Made by a program: the position numbers and the translations under genes. The notes under the pieces are model-generated. The model was not told where the DNA came from. It saw nothing but the letters and a program-made list of their open reading frames with translations, and searched no databases. A DNA stretch of 64,000 bases from Silene latifolia (Eukaryota > Streptophyta > Magnoliopsida > Caryophyllales > Caryophyllaceae): NCBI RefSeq assembly GCF_048544455.1, contig NC_133537.1, positions 64,672,134 to 64,736,133 on the forward strand, read 5' to 3'. How positions within the stretch are numbered: position 1 is the stretch's first letter; each line of letters starts with the position of its first letter. Shown piece after piece: positions 1-11,286 of the stretch.

Positions 1-859
1 AAGGACTAAGATATCGATTAGTGATGCTCGACGCGAATGCAAAGAAAGTGCCCTCGTAAGAGGAAAACGATTAGATTAATTAAGTTGATTGATGTGTAGT
101 TGGTCAAATTGGTCGGTTATGCAAACGAGGCTGGTACTCAGAAGGATCCGAGCTTACGTGGTTGAAATATCAAGCACGTAGACGCCAAAAAGTAAGAACA
201 AAAGTCTAGAATGCAAAGGGAAAAGAGAAGGGCGGACACTCGCGTGAGAAATATGAGGAGCGAAGGCTCCTATTTATACTAATCACGTGGAGGAAATAGG
301 GTTTCGGAGACTCTTTGGAAGTGAATCTCGGAAAGATATGAAAAAGATACGAAAATTACGCGAGAATAGGACTCGGGAAGAGGCGCAGAAGAGCCCATGC
401 GTCTCTTGGAAGAGGCGCAGACCGCTGCGTACGTTTCCCAAGTGGTTTCCTCCTGCGGAAGAAAGATTTCCGTGTTTGAGTTATGGAAGGACGGAATAAT
501 TTGGTTTTCCTTAATACTTTATATGAATATTACGGGAAATTGTTAGCCAAAAGATTAAGATTGTGAAATATTTATAAAATATGGAATAGAAATATCCGGA
601 ACATTCCAGAACATTCCGACTCGGGATTGAACGATTATCAGAAAATGGAGACGGTTTTAGACTCGGACTCTAAATGTACTCTAATTACTGTCAAAACGAC
701 CGTATCGGCACGTAGATGACAACTAAGAGGTAGACATTAATATTTGAGCAATCACTTGACGATAGACTTATGAACTGTCACAAATCGTTCCGCGTACCAA
801 ACATGCAGCCCAATCATCACCGGGTGGTTTGCGAGAGGTGCAGAAATGAGGTATCTACA
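1..859 (-). repeat. Right-hand LTR (partial) of an LTR retrotransposon inserted in ATH1
   Basis: The left end runs off the window. The right boundary is the CA of 'ggtatctaca' at 859, after which 22 bp of the ATH1 LTR resume. A TATA box (TATAAATAGGAG read on the minus strand, at 271-278) shows minus-strand transcription. The LTR at 51057-52581 has the same terminal 'ggtatctaca', a similar 'gggcggacRctcg' block and the same orientation, so both belong to one diverged family. No internal coding region is visible, so the superfamily is not established; a Tat-type Ty3 element is a guess. Confidence 0.7.
271..435 (-). promoter_or_regulatory. TATA box and upstream GC-rich stem-loop of the left-edge LTR
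   Basis: The TATA box lies at 271-278 (minus strand). About 100 bp upstream in transcription sense, arms aagaggcgca (379-388) and tgcgtctctt (398-407) are almost perfectly complementary across a 9-nt loop. A further copy of the arm starts at 410 and a degenerate partner at 426. This matches the array-upstream-of-TATA layout seen in the other LTRs of the window. Confidence 0.5.
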
Positions 860-881
860 AAGCTCCAAGTGAGTCCGACCA
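860..881 (+). repeat. 22-bp remnant of the ATH1 5' LTR
   Basis: These 22 bases are identical to the last 22 bases of the 3' LTR (22289-22310), ending in CA. A 5-nt spacer and the primer site follow. The rest of the 5' LTR lies left of the window, beyond the element whose LTR ends at 859. The target duplication of that insertion is probably aagct (860-864), but its partner copy is not visible. Confidence 0.8.
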
Positions 882-886
882 AAAAA

Positions 887-904
887 TGGCGTCGTTGCCG
901 GGGA
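887..904 (+). promoter_or_regulatory. ATH1 primer binding site, tRNA-Asp type
   Basis: The 18 bases tggcgtcgttgccgggga match the complement of the 3' end of plant tRNA-Asp with one change (T for C at position 6). The ATHC primer site at 46689 is the unchanged version. Position just inside the LTR end confirms plus-strand orientation. Confidence 0.88.
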
Positions 905-1021
905 CGGTGTTAACTTGATTTGATTTTCTTAGATTGTTATTAGTTGTGTCTTTCTTTGCCTTGGGGAAGTAAAACTCCTCAAGGTTTGTTCTAATTGTTT
1001 TCGAGTTGTTTGATATTTTGC

Positions 1022-2617
1022 ATGTCTAGAAGATCACAAGGTAACTTGTTACCCATTGATCAAGAAATTGAAAGGACTTTAACAAACAATAGAAGACTTG
1101 CTAGAGGTACTTTGAGAGGTATTGGTGAGGTTGTAGATATTCAACCAAATACTATTGAGTTCATCAACCCTTTTGCAAGAGAAGGTGAGGAGAACCCAAC
1201 ACAAAATCCTACACAAAATCAACCCACAATGCCTAAATTTTCATCACATTCCGTACCAACCGAGGAGAACCTACCCAATGGTACTACCACACCACAACAC
1301 TTAACCGGGAATTTCATTGCTAAATCCGCATTTATCCAATTAGTCGAAAGAAGCCAATTTGGGGGGATGCCTAGTGAAGACCCTCACTCTCACATGGAGA
1401 CTTTTTGTGACTATTGTGATGCGATTTCACAAACCGGTGTGACTCAAGACCAAATTCGATGGGTCTTATTTCCTTTTTCTCTAATCGGCACCGCAAAACA
1501 ATGGTTGAAAGGCCTTGATAAGGCTACTCTTGGAATTGACTCTTGCAAGAAGTTGGCTCTAGCTCTCTACAAAAAATTCTACCCTCCGGAAAAGACTAAC
1601 ATGCTAAGAGCTCAAATTACGGGTTTTAAGCAAAGGGATGAAGAATATTTGTATGAAGCTTGGGAGCGGTTCAAAGGAATTTGTCGCTCATGTCCTCATC
1701 ATGGACTTAGCGAGTGGTTCTTGGTACAACAATTTTGGAATGGTCTTTATGAAGACTCAAGAAACATTCTCAACATGGGATCAAATGGTATGTTCACCGA
1801 AGTTGACGATAATCAAACTTGGAACAAGATTGAGGAAATGGCGGTCCATAATTCACAATATAGTAGACCTCGCAAGGCTACTAGAGGAGGAAAGCATGAA
1901 GTGGACTCTATTACTCAATTGGGTGCTCAACTTAGTGCTCATATTGATACCATTAACTTGAAGTTTGAAAAGGCTATGGCTAAACTTGAAGAAGCCTCAA
2001 AATCACCAAAGCATCATGTTAATGCCATGGTAGCATCTTCATCAATCCCAAGTGGGATATGTGAGAATTGTGGAACTTTGGGACATGACCAAAGTGAATA
2101 TAGGGGAACAAATGAACAAGTGAATGCTTTTCAAGCATACAAGAGTGGTACCCCTTATTCCAATTATTACAATGAAAACACCAAATTCCACCCAAATCTC
2201 TCATACAAAAGCCAAAATGTTCAAAACCCTCAACAAACATACACCCCACCTCCCATGAGAAACCAAAATCAAAGACCCTTTTTCAACCAAAACCAAGGTT
2301 ACCAAAATCAAACTCCATACAATCAACAAAATGACCAAGGTTTTGATGTTCAAAAAGCGGTCCTCCAAATGCAAAAGAATCTACAAGAATTTTTCACTCA
2401 AATGCAAAAGGATAGCCAAGCAAAGGACATCACCATCAACAACATCCTAGCCCACACAAAAATGTTCGAAACTCAATTGACCCAACTAGCATCCTCAAAC
2501 TCTCAAAGAAAAAAGGGGCAATTACCACCCCAAGGTAATCCCCCAAGACATGAAACGGTTAGTGCCATTCACTTAAGGAGTGGTACGAGGTATGAAGGAC
2601 CAAAGAAGCAAGTTTAG
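1022..2617 (+). pseudogene. gag: ATH1 Gag (Athila-type), ended by an in-frame TAG
   Basis: This is the structural Gag of an Athila element. I chose the ATG at 1022 (MSRRSQGN) over the upstream ATG at 995 because it aligns with the ATHC Gag start (MVRRNRRG at 46799). The retrotransposon Gag core covers roughly residues 95-260 (FGGMPSEDP, AKQWLKGL, YLYEAWERFK, CPHHGL). The CCHC knuckle near 2060 has lost its last ligand: the expected Cys is Tyr (TAT at 2099-2101). A Gln/Asn-rich tail follows. The frame continues into protease after the TAG at 2615-2617, so gag and protease were one reading frame broken by a single nonsense change. There is no recognisable read-through context after the stop. 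Confidence 0.87.
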
Positions 2618-3130
2618 GATGAAGTTGTGGAAGCTAGTGACAAAGAAGAAGTTGTGCAAAACTCTAAGGAAGGAGAACCAACAAAACAAGAAGTTTCAAA
2701 GAAAAGTGAAGAGAAGGCCAAGGAGAAAGAGCCCATTGTGATTAGACTTCCATTCCCAAGTCGTCAAGCTAAGCCTAAGTTTGATGACCAACTTGGGAAA
2801 TTCATGGAAATTGTGAAGAATTTGAAAGTCTCGATTCCTTTCACGGAATTAATCAATCACGTGTCGGCTTATGCAAAGTACATGAAGGACATCCTTACGA
2901 AAAAGAAATCGATCCGGAAGCTTGAAACTATCCCCTTCACTAAGGTCAGTAGTGCAATCCTTCAAGGGAGTTCACCTCTGAAACTAAAAGATCCGGGAAG
3001 CTTCTCAATACCGTGTACCATTGGCGACACCACCATAAACAAGGCTTTGTGTGATTTAGGAGCAAGCGTGAGTGTTATACCGTATTCGGTTAGTAAAAGG
3101 TTAGGGATGGGAGAGCTTAAATGTACCAAC
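2618..3130 (+). pseudogene. ATH1 protease, N-terminal part, split by ATHA
   Basis: The frame is the same as gag. An acidic, Lys-rich linker is followed by the retropepsin-like domain with active-site DLGASVSVIP (Asp codon near 3053; DLGA is the usual Athila form). The frame ends artificially at TGA (3131-3133), which is the first three bases of the inserted ATHA LTR. The domain resumes at 15198. The insertion lies about 20 codons after the catalytic loop. Confidence 0.87.
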
Positions 3131-4399
3131 TGATACCGTCGTTTAGTACCAAAGTTAAATTTATAATTCCAAACTAAAACTATAGCTAGTGATAGTAAGG
3201 GTCGAACCACAGAGAGACAAGGTTGATTTTGTTTGCTATTATTCAGTCTATAAAAGTAATGATTAATTGGGGGTTTCGAAAATGGTTGACTAACAGGCTA
3301 ATTGCAAAAATGAATATTCTTAACAAGATAAAAAGAGGATCGGGAACTTCGGTTCACCATGGCAAATAACAGGTCAGTCAAGCAGCAGAGGTCTCATAAT
3401 ACGGTCTCAGGGAAAAAAGGCTAGTCTTTCGATCAAAGCTCAAATAACCTCACGGTCTAATAATTCCCTAGAATTTATCAAAGCTTTCACTCAAGAGAAA
3501 TTCTAAATCTAGCGATAAATCAAATTACCAATCTTTCAATCTAGCAAAGAAATCTATCAAAAGATAACAAGACCAATACGGAAGAACTCATGCTACACAA
3601 CAATCCTAATTTAATACCATGGCTCACCTTATTCCCAATCAAAGGAATTACCTACGCATAATCATAACTACACTAATTGCGAAATTAATAATAAAGAACA
3701 ACTTTGACATAATGGAATCTAACTAACACAAAGGGGAAGAAATCAATTGCTGAAATTAATTGATGAAACAAGAATCAAAATAACAAGTGAAAATAAGAAA
3801 AGGAAGAATTGCATAAAAAGCTTACTAATTGAATATCAAGAACCAAGCATTCGAATCAAAGGTTTCCGTCTCAAGCTAGATCTGAAAACTAAGTTTTTCC
3901 AAAATGAAAAGCATAACCTAAAAGTTGTTGCGTTCTACTGATAAAAAGATACTGAAAGTTAATTACAAGTTGGGCTTTTAAAAGTCTAACACGGAGAAAT
4001 AAATATCAGCTCGAAATCAGGTAGATCGACTGGTCAGCACGGCCGATCGACTAATTACTCGGAACGATAGCTTTCATCGAGCTCCGGTGGTCGATTGATG
4101 AAAGACTTAGTCGATCGATGAAAATCTTGTCGGTGGCTCCTTGTTGCTTCCAATCAACTCTTCACTCCTCGCACGCATCCCAAGGTGAGTGAATGAACTC
4201 TCCTTCCTCTTGGCTTCCTTGAACTTGCTTCCGGAGGACGAATTTGGCTTGATTTAGCCTACTTCCACGCATTCCTACAATAAATCATAGAAAATGCAAA
4301 GTAAACCGTTTCGGGAGAAATAGCAACCTTAAGCTACCAATTATGCATGGAAATACGTGCCAAAACCGCAGATAAAGTGTATAGAATATGCACGTATCA
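3131..4399 (-). repeat. ATHA 3' LTR
   Basis: This is the left copy, and in element orientation the 3' LTR. A TATA-like TTTTAAAA lies at 3975-3982. Upstream of it (minus sense) is an array of gtcgatcgac-type palindromes at 4021, 4042, 4090 and 4110. Outside the array it differs from the right LTR at few positions (my rough eye count is about 1.5%), but the array block (about 4010-4140) is diverged at roughly a quarter of positions. Confidence 0.92.
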
Positions 4400-4437
4400 A
4401 ATCTCCCCAAACCAAACCTTGCTTGTCCCCAAGCAAG
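4400..4437 (-). promoter_or_regulatory. ATHA 3' polypurine tract preceded by RGGA-loop hairpin
   Basis: Read on the minus strand, an 8-bp stem (CTTGCTTG/CAAGCAAG, 4418-4437) closes a GGGA loop. It is followed after 5 nt by the purine tract ggtttggggaga, then the LTR. The same hairpin-plus-tract arrangement recurs at 5912-5949 in this element and in ATH5 and ATH1 with different stem sequences. Confidence 0.75.
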
Positions 4438-5911
4438 CACTATGACCCGTATAAAAAACTAAATGGAAAGGAGTACATTTCAGAGCTAACTACAAGTCAA
4501 TGCCAAACCATTTAATGCCCAAAGTCAACCACTGCAAAGTTTAAATCAAGCGAACAAATTTATGCATATCATAGAATTAAGTCGGGCGTTCGACCTTGCA
4601 AGACTCACACAATCGGACTCTCCCGGATCACTCTTCTCTCAGCAAAGCAAATGGTAAGATAATATGTAAAAGAGAGGGAAGAAAAGTATAGTCTCTCACC
4701 TAGATCATGACCGACAAAACATGTATGCTTGACTAGCATGAATAATGATTCTATTTACCGTACATACGCATAACCACCGTCAAGGACTATCACATGCCGA
4801 ACTATTGCAAAATTTGGATATGTGAGGCTAAGTGGGAAAGAAGGGGCAAAACAATTATGGGAAAGTGAAGGTAAGAGCCAAGCTAGTACCTAACGAACCT
4901 TCAGAAACCGAATCCCGTTCTTCCAACTTAATAAAAAAAATAACCATGCCTTTATTGACTAGGCAACACAAAAATCCAAACGAACGCCTCCAAATCAAGA
5001 GGTAAGCGCATGAGGCGTGTCTTTATTTCAGCCAAGACTTGTTTTTTTTTTTTTTTTTTTTTTTAGAAAAGCTGAACTGGTGGTCGATCGACCAATGATG
5101 GCAGTCGATCGACCACCCTGCACACTCCAGAGCATTCTGCCCAGGTAAACATACTTCTTTTTTTTTCATTTTTCCGAATTTTTCCTTTCTTCCTTTTTTC
5201 AGTCAAGAGTAAATCCTTCACTTCTCAAAAATACCCGCTCCAACATTACAAGAGCGAACCAAAACAGCTTAAAACAACAAATTCCTCTACTACTTCCTAG
5301 CTTGGCACAATGGTAGGCTAAGTATGGGGTGTAGCTGAGGGCAACTGGCAATTTTGGCTTATAGTGGAGTTAATGGGGTAAAATGAGAAAGGGGAGGATG
5401 CAATAATTCTCCAAACATGCAATACCGACCACAAACCAATGCGTATAGGCAATAAGCAATCAAAACTCATACACGTGCAAAACATGAAATGAAGGGAGTA
5501 ACTACTCTCAATCCTAAATTAACCGGTCATAAATGTCACCAGTTATAGGCTCTATATCTCAGAAGGTATAAGTAGTTTGCCAAAAGTAATGAGTCAAGTC
5601 TAATTGCCCGAAATGGATTCCATAACGAAATTTGAGAGATCACTTTTAATTCTTGCTAAGCAGCTATGAAAAGGCAAGGAATGGCATATTTGACTAATAG
5701 AGCAAAATCATCATTAAAAACTCCAATCCGACTCAACTATATGCAAAAGTAAACGTGATATTTTTGGTTTTTTTTTATGCATTTTTTCAATTTTTTTTCT
5801 TTGTTTTTTTTTGTGAAAATAAAAACAAATGCAAGCAGAAATGCACTAAACATGTGACTGAAATGCAATAAAAAACAAATGCAGATGCAAAACAAAAGGC
5901 ATATGCAAATA
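4438..5911 (-). other. ATHA non-coding interval between the two polypurine tracts
   Basis: No coding potential is seen. In the + strand it contains a run of 23 T (5042-5064), more pyrimidine-rich tracts (5155-5200 and 5758-5812), and one pair of gtcgatcgac palindromes (5083 and 5104, 21 bp apart). In element sense the interval is purine-rich, as is the equivalent interval in ATH5; the ATH1 interval is A-rich. Confidence 0.6.
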
Positions 5912-5949
5912 CCCTCCCCAAACCAAAACGCACAATGTCCCCATTGTGC
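5912..5949 (-). promoter_or_regulatory. ATHA internal (second) polypurine tract with RGGA-loop hairpin
   Basis: On the minus strand an 8-bp stem GCACAATG/CATTGTGC (5930-5949) closes a GGGA loop. After 5 nt it is followed by the purine tract ggtttggggaggg (5912-5924). Stem sequence differs from the 3' copy at 4418, while loop, spacing and tract are kept. It sits just downstream of the env-like ORF in element sense. A shorter tract copy without a hairpin lies near 6049-6060. Confidence 0.65.
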
Positions 5950-6078
5950 TCAACATTAAATCACCAGCAGAAAAATGGGAGAATAAAAGCATAAAAAAAT
6001 AAAATAAAAGGAAGCGAAAATAGAAAGGAATATAACTCACGAAAGACGACCTCCCCAAACCAGCCAAAAACGGGGAGG

Positions 6079-7558
6079 TCACCAGCATCTAATCTCCACC
6101 CTCGTAGTCGGAGTCACTGTCCTCTCCGGACCCCGAGTCACTCTCCTCCTCAGCAGCAGCAGCGGGAGTGGCCCTCCTGGAACCAGAGGCACCAGCAGAG
6201 GAGTGGGGAGGGTCTCTGGCAGCCGAGGGTAACCCTTTGGAGGGACAAAGTAAGAAGGGTGAGCCCAGTCACCCTTTGGAAGCATCCCCCCCCCCCCCCG
6301 AGATAGCTCCTCGTAGACCGGGTACAAGGCGATGGCAGTGTCCAACCCGTGCTCGTTGAAACTCCTGCACAAATCACCCAGGACACGTGACATTGCCCTC
6401 TGGTCCATGACCGGAGGGACAACTAAGGGGGTAGGTGGCCGAAAAGTGGCTGTGCCAGCAGAAGGTGTGGTAGTGGAGGTAGGGGGTGTCCGTGAAGAGG
6501 AGGCACGAGCCCTCCTCGAAGTGCTAGCGAGAAGGTGTGGCCGCCACCGGAGGGAGCCCGTCAGGCAGGCGGGGAGGCCGAACCGCCCCTCAAAGTGGTA
6601 AGGGGCGGGGACGGAGAGGGTAGCCGTCGGGGATGCGGTCGCGTCAGATGAAAGAATCAATCTTCCACCGCATCTGTCTATCGATCCAATAGACACCCCT
6701 CGCGTAAGAGAGGTCCATAAAACGCAGCTCAGGGTCAATGGGGTCCTCCTGTCGAGGGAAAAGTAAAACAAGGCGGTTGGCGATACGTGTCACCAAACCG
6801 CCACAAGCAATGGTGGTCAAGTTGCCCTCACTTACGATCGAAAGTGAGCGGCGGTCAAGTAGGCAATGTTATAGATGCGGGCTCTCCGACGCTCAACGTT
6901 GGATAACCCGCCAAAATTGAAAGCTCAATATTATTCACATTATTAGACTCTTTACGGCCAAAAATGGTATTACCCATTAGCCGTAGAAAATAACGAAGAG
7001 GGGGCAAGTGGACGGAAGTGCCCGTCCTCCTCGACCCGTAAGTGTCACCAATACAAGACCACATGGCCCGGTGAGTGTCAGAGGGGTCCGAGGTTCTACC
7101 CTCGAAATGAGACCCAGTAAAACCCGCAAAATCAGCAAGTGTCGAGAATAATTAACATTAAAAAGTCGAAAGGAAATGCAGGGTTTGGTCGCATCAGCCT
7201 CAAAGGCTTTGGAATCAAAAGCGTAAGAGGAAAAGAATTCAAGGGTCATAACATAATATGTGAACTCAGACATGTCCACAAGACCCGTCATACCCGTCCC
7301 ATTTAGCAGGACACGACCGGCTCAAATAACTTGACCTAGTTTCTCCAAAGTGTCTTTGTGGAGAAACCAGGGTAGTTGTGACCTTTACAAATAAACAAAG
7401 AAGGAGAATTTAGCGCTACTGAATAGGTTTATCAAAGATAACTGCGGATAGTCGAGTAGACTATCCGTAGTGGCTTCTATCATCGAGGCGGTCCGCGTGG
7501 CCGCTTAGCGTGCCTTTGGCTGATCGCCCTTCCGCATTGGCTCCTTCCCTTTTGTCAT
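6079..7558 (-). pseudogene. ATHA env-like (ATHILA ORF-1 type) ORF, frameshifted
   Basis: The likely start is the ATG at 7558 (MTKGKEPMRKG), right after a splice acceptor. Recognisable segments in three frames match the ATH1 and ATH5 env-like ORFs: FTYYVMTLEFFSSYAF with SFRLFNVN (7291-6977), and LMGNTIFGR with NNVNNIEL (7064-6855). A Ser/Thr/Pro-rich C-terminal part follows (6771-6079). The protein family is known from Athila elements; its role (envelope-like or other) is not settled. The segment is GC-richer than its surroundings and has a 14-C run at 6286-6299. Confidence 0.75.
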
Positions 7559-7559
7559 T

Positions 7560-7889
7560 CTTGTTCGCAAAAGAATCAAATTAGCAACAATTAACCAACT
7601 TAAGTTTCAATTTCTAGAAACCCGAATCAAAATCGGATGATCCACGCAAATTAGGGTTTCAAAATTTGGGGAAAGTGAAATAACCGTCTCCTAGTTGCTA
7701 ATTAGTGTCGAAAATCAAAGGGGAAAGGCTAGAATAAGCAATTAAAGTATATAAATGACCAGACATCACACCCTAAAATCGTTTTCCCCAAATCCATTTT
7801 TTCGTCTCAAGGGCACATTACTCGAAAATTTCGCATGGAGCTTCAGCAAAACTCGAATAAAAAGCATAAAGATGGGATTAGAGACATAC
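7560..7889 (-). other. Putative 5'-UTR intron before ATHA env-like ORF
   Basis: In minus sense the donor cttcaag|gtatgt (intron from 7889) and acceptor gaacaag (intron end 7560) bracket about 330 bp, ending just before the ATG at 7558. ATH5 has an equivalent donor and acceptor at 62665 and 62433. Inferred from splice consensus and position only. Confidence 0.45.
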
Positions 7890-8037
7890 CTTGAAGAACT
7901 TTGAAGATTAAAGCAATAAAAATCAAGTGATTAAGACGGGATGTAGGTGAAAATCGCAGCAGGGGGGAACTTAGGGTTTCTTTTGTTTTTCAGATTTTTG
8001 GGAAGTGAATGAATGAGAAAATAAGGATGAAAACTTC

Positions 8038-8167
8038 CCTTATTAACTGCCTCTGAACCCGCGGACTGGTCGATCGACTAATTAACCCAGTCGATCGACC
8101 ACCTCTCTATTCACAAGACCTTCGTTCTCTTTGTGTCGGTCGATCGATCAACCTCTGGTCGATCGAC
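8038..8167 (-). promoter_or_regulatory. ATHA internal palindrome array with TATA-like sequence
   Basis: Copies of gtcgatcgac/t lie at 8069, 8090, 8139 and 8158 (pair spacings 21 and 19). In minus sense a TATA-like ttaataagg (about 8038-8046) follows, then the spliced leader and env-like ORF. The order copies that of the LTR (array, TATA-like, transcript), suggesting an internal promoter. That reading is inference. Confidence 0.45.
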
Positions 8168-8424
8168 TGAAAGACCTGGCAATTTAGCTCAATTTCGTCA
8201 AACTTGTTTCCCGACTTAATCCCCGTTTGTCTCACAACATCCAGTAAACCACTTACGCACTTTGCATAAAATAAATTCCTGCAGAAATCATCAAAGGCGT
8301 ACAATTTTCCCAAACCAAGAAATTGCAAATGCATGAAATTAAAGGAAACAAAACAAGAAAACTTAAAATGCAAATTGAATAAAATAACAAAATAGAAATC
8401 CTGAATTACAAAAAAGATACAACT

Positions 8425-8468
8425 GGGTTGCCTCCCGATTAGCGCCGGTTTAAGAGGTCCCGCACGAC
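8425..8468 (-). other. Conserved non-coding block after ATHA integrase
   Basis: These 44 bases are about 85% identical to 63150-63191 in ATH5, where the block lies shortly downstream of the integrase stop. Both carry ggttgcctccc, agcgcYggtttaa and gtcccgcacgac in that order (plus-strand reading). Flanking non-coding sequence is much less alike, so the block appears constrained. Function unknown to me. Confidence 0.65.
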
Positions 8469-9853
8469 CCTTTTACCTCACTTCTCATCATCATCGATAG
8501 CGGGTCGAAGTACAAAACCTCGACCTTCCCAACATATGCATCTGATCCATGATAGTGCTTCACATATTGGCCATTTACCTTGAACCTTTCTCAGTAAGTC
8601 TCCAATTCAATCGATCCGAACTTTGTGACAACATTTGTGACCGTATAGGGGCCGGTCCACCTGGATTTCAGCATACCAGGAAATAAACGGATACAAGCGT
8701 TAAAGAGAAGTACCTTATCGGCAATATGGAACTCGCGCTTGATGATTCTCTTGTCGTGCCAGCGCTTTGATTTCTCCTTGTAGATCCTCGCATTGTCATA
8801 GGGCGTGACCTAAATTCCTCTAGCTCATTCAATTTTGTGTCATGCGTTTCTCACGAGAGAGGTTAGGATCCAAATTCAAATCACAAATAGCCCACCAAGA
8901 CTTACGCTCTAACTCAACGGGTAAATGACATGTCTTACCATAAATCAATCGCACGGTGACATCCCGATTGGCGTTTTAAACGCAGTTCTATAAGCCCATA
9001 AGACATCAGCTAACTTAAGACTCCAATCTTTCCGTGATTTAGAAACAACTTTAGCTAAGACTTCCTTCAATTCTCTGTTAGAAACCTCAACCTGACCACT
9101 AGTTTGGGGATGATACCCCAAACCTCTACGATATTGGACACCGAATTTACTCAATAAAGCACTGAGTTGTTTCTCTTTAAAATGCATTCCCCCATCGCTA
9201 ATGACAACCCGAGGGACGCCAAAACGAGGGAAAATAATCTTTTTAAACAATTTAATCACGGCCTTTGCATCGCAATGGGGAGTAGCAATAGCTTCTACCC
9301 ATTTGGATACATAATCTACGGCTACGAGGATATATTTATTACCTTGACTGCTCGGAAAAGGTCCTTGATAATCAATGCCCCAAACATCGAAAATCTCAAC
9401 CTCAAGAATGCCTACCTGTGGCATCTCATGTCTCTTGGAAATATTCCCGATCTTTGACAAGCATCGCACTCAAAGAACAAAAGCTGCGACATAACTGCAT
9501 GTAAAGTAGGCCAATAGAAACCAGATTGAGTACCTTAGCTACGGTCCGGACGGACCGTGATGACCACCATAAGCGTAAGAGTGGCAAGCCTCTAGGATAT
9601 CCCTCACCTCCCACTGAGGTACGCATCTCCGAATGAGACCGTCTGCGCATTCCTTGAAGACATAAGGATCATCCCAAAAATATTGCCTAGCATCATAGGC
9701 AAACCGCTTCTTCTGCTGCCATGAAAGCTCGGGTGGTATCCTACGTGTCACAGCAAAGTTAGCAAAATCAGCAAACCACGGAGGTGGATAAGACCCTGAA
9801 GTAGTAATAGCTAACAAACTCTCATCAGGGAAAGAATCATTAATAGGCAACAA
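8469..9853 (-). pseudogene. ATHA integrase, frameshifted
   Basis: The zinc-binding region is near 9600-9550 (EACHSYAYGGHHG). The catalytic core in 9469-8945 shows [21 protein letters not shown] (normal DRGTHF, so the Arg after the second Asp is Gly) and [11 protein letters not shown], so the D, D and E residues are all present. The C-terminal part (about 8940-8500) is recognisable by similarity to the ATH5 integrase tail but is out of frame. It would insert the cDNA into host DNA if intact. Confidence 0.85.
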
Positions 9854-10039
9854 ATCCTCCCTTTCTCGTCAATGCAGACGAGATAGGTGGTCGGCTACCA
9901 CATTCTCTCGCTCCTTTCTTATCTCTCGATCTCCAAATCAAACTCCTGCAAAAGGAGTATCCACCTCAAAAGCCTCGGCCAGATCTTTCTTAATAAAAAG
10001 AGTCTTCAACGCCTGCATGGTCAAGTATGAACAATAACC

Positions 10040-11286
10040 TTAGAACCTAACAAATAAGACCGAAATTTGTCTAAGGCAAAAAACAACGACTAGAAACTCT
10101 TTCTCGGTGGTAAAATAGTTGACTTGAGCCTCATCCAGAGTTCGGCTCGCATAGTATATGGCATTCAAAGCTTTATTCTTTATTTGTCCCAGAAATCGCA
10201 CCGATAGCATAATCGCTGGCATCACACATGATCTCAAATGGGAGGTCCCAATCGGTAATTTGAATGATTGCGCAGTAAATTAGGGCCTCCTTTAACTTTG
10301 TTAAAAGCGACATGGCACTCATCGGTGAATTCAAAGACAAAGACATCCTTAAGGAGCAATTGTGTAAGCGGTTTAGCAATTTTTGAAAAATCCTTAATGA
10401 AACGCCGGTAAAAAGCAGCGTGACCAAGGAAACTCCTCACTCCTTTAACATTCACGGGAGGAGGTAATTGCTCAATCACCTGCACCTTTGCCTTGTCAAC
10501 ATGTATACCTTTGTCGAAATCAGGTGCCCTAACACAACTCCCTCATTGACCATAAACCGACACTTTTTCCGATTTAAAACAAGATTAACATCTATACAAC
10601 GCCGCATGACTTTATCAAGGTTAGCTAAACAACGATCAAAGTCACTACCATAAACCGAGAAATCATCCATGAATACTTCCATAATATTCTCTATATAATC
10701 AGAAAAAATCCCCATCATGCACCTACAAAGGTAGCGGGGCGTTACACAATCCGAAAGGCATTCTACGATACGCAAAAACACCCGTGGACAGGTAAAAGTA
10801 GTCTTACTCGATCGTCAGGATGAATAGGGATCGAAAGAACCACGAATATCCGTCTAGAAAACAGAAAAATTTGTTAGAAGCAAGTCTTTCAGTCATTTGG
10901 TCAACAAAAGGGAGGGGGAAATGGTCTTTCTTGGTGGCGGCATTCAACTGTCTATAATCAATGCAAATCCGCCACCCTGTCACTACTCGAGTTGGTATTA
11001 ATTCATTTTTATCATTTTTAACCACGGTAGTCCCTCCTTTCTTCGGGACCACCTGAACTGGGCTAACCCACTTGGAGTTGCCAACTGTATAAATAATACC
11101 TGCATCAAGTAGTTTCATCACCTCTGCCATAACAACTTCCTGCATCTTTGGGTTCAACTTGCGTTGACCGCGTCTATAAGGCTTGTGGCCTTCTTCCAAC
11201 TCTATCTGTGCATACAGACATCGGGCCGATGCCCTTAATGTCATCCAAAGAGTAACCCAAAGCCTTCTTGTTTTTCTTAAGTACAC
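10040..11286 (-). pseudogene. ATHA reverse transcriptase and RNase H, frameshifted
   Basis: RT fingers and palm lie in 11286-10804 (KWVSPVQVVPKKGG, GWRICIDYRQLNAAT, CFLDGYS). The catalytic loop FMDDFSVYG is in 10781-10476, in another frame. RNase H lies in 10485-10040 (MCDASDYAIGA, YYASRTLDEAQVNY). At least two frameshifts near 10800 and 10480 and one in RNase H. Arrangement and motifs are typical of Athila pol. Confidence 0.88.

Noticed and set aside
287..499. Short plus-strand gene
   Set aside because: Inside an LTR, basic low-information translation, overlapping the stem-loop words; no support.
2615..2626. Programmed read-through of the ATH1 gag stop
   Set aside because: TAG is followed by GAT GAA rather than a known read-through context, and other parts of the element have random stops too.
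3747..3941. Small plus-strand gene
   Set aside because: Lies wholly inside the ATHA LTR and antisense to it.
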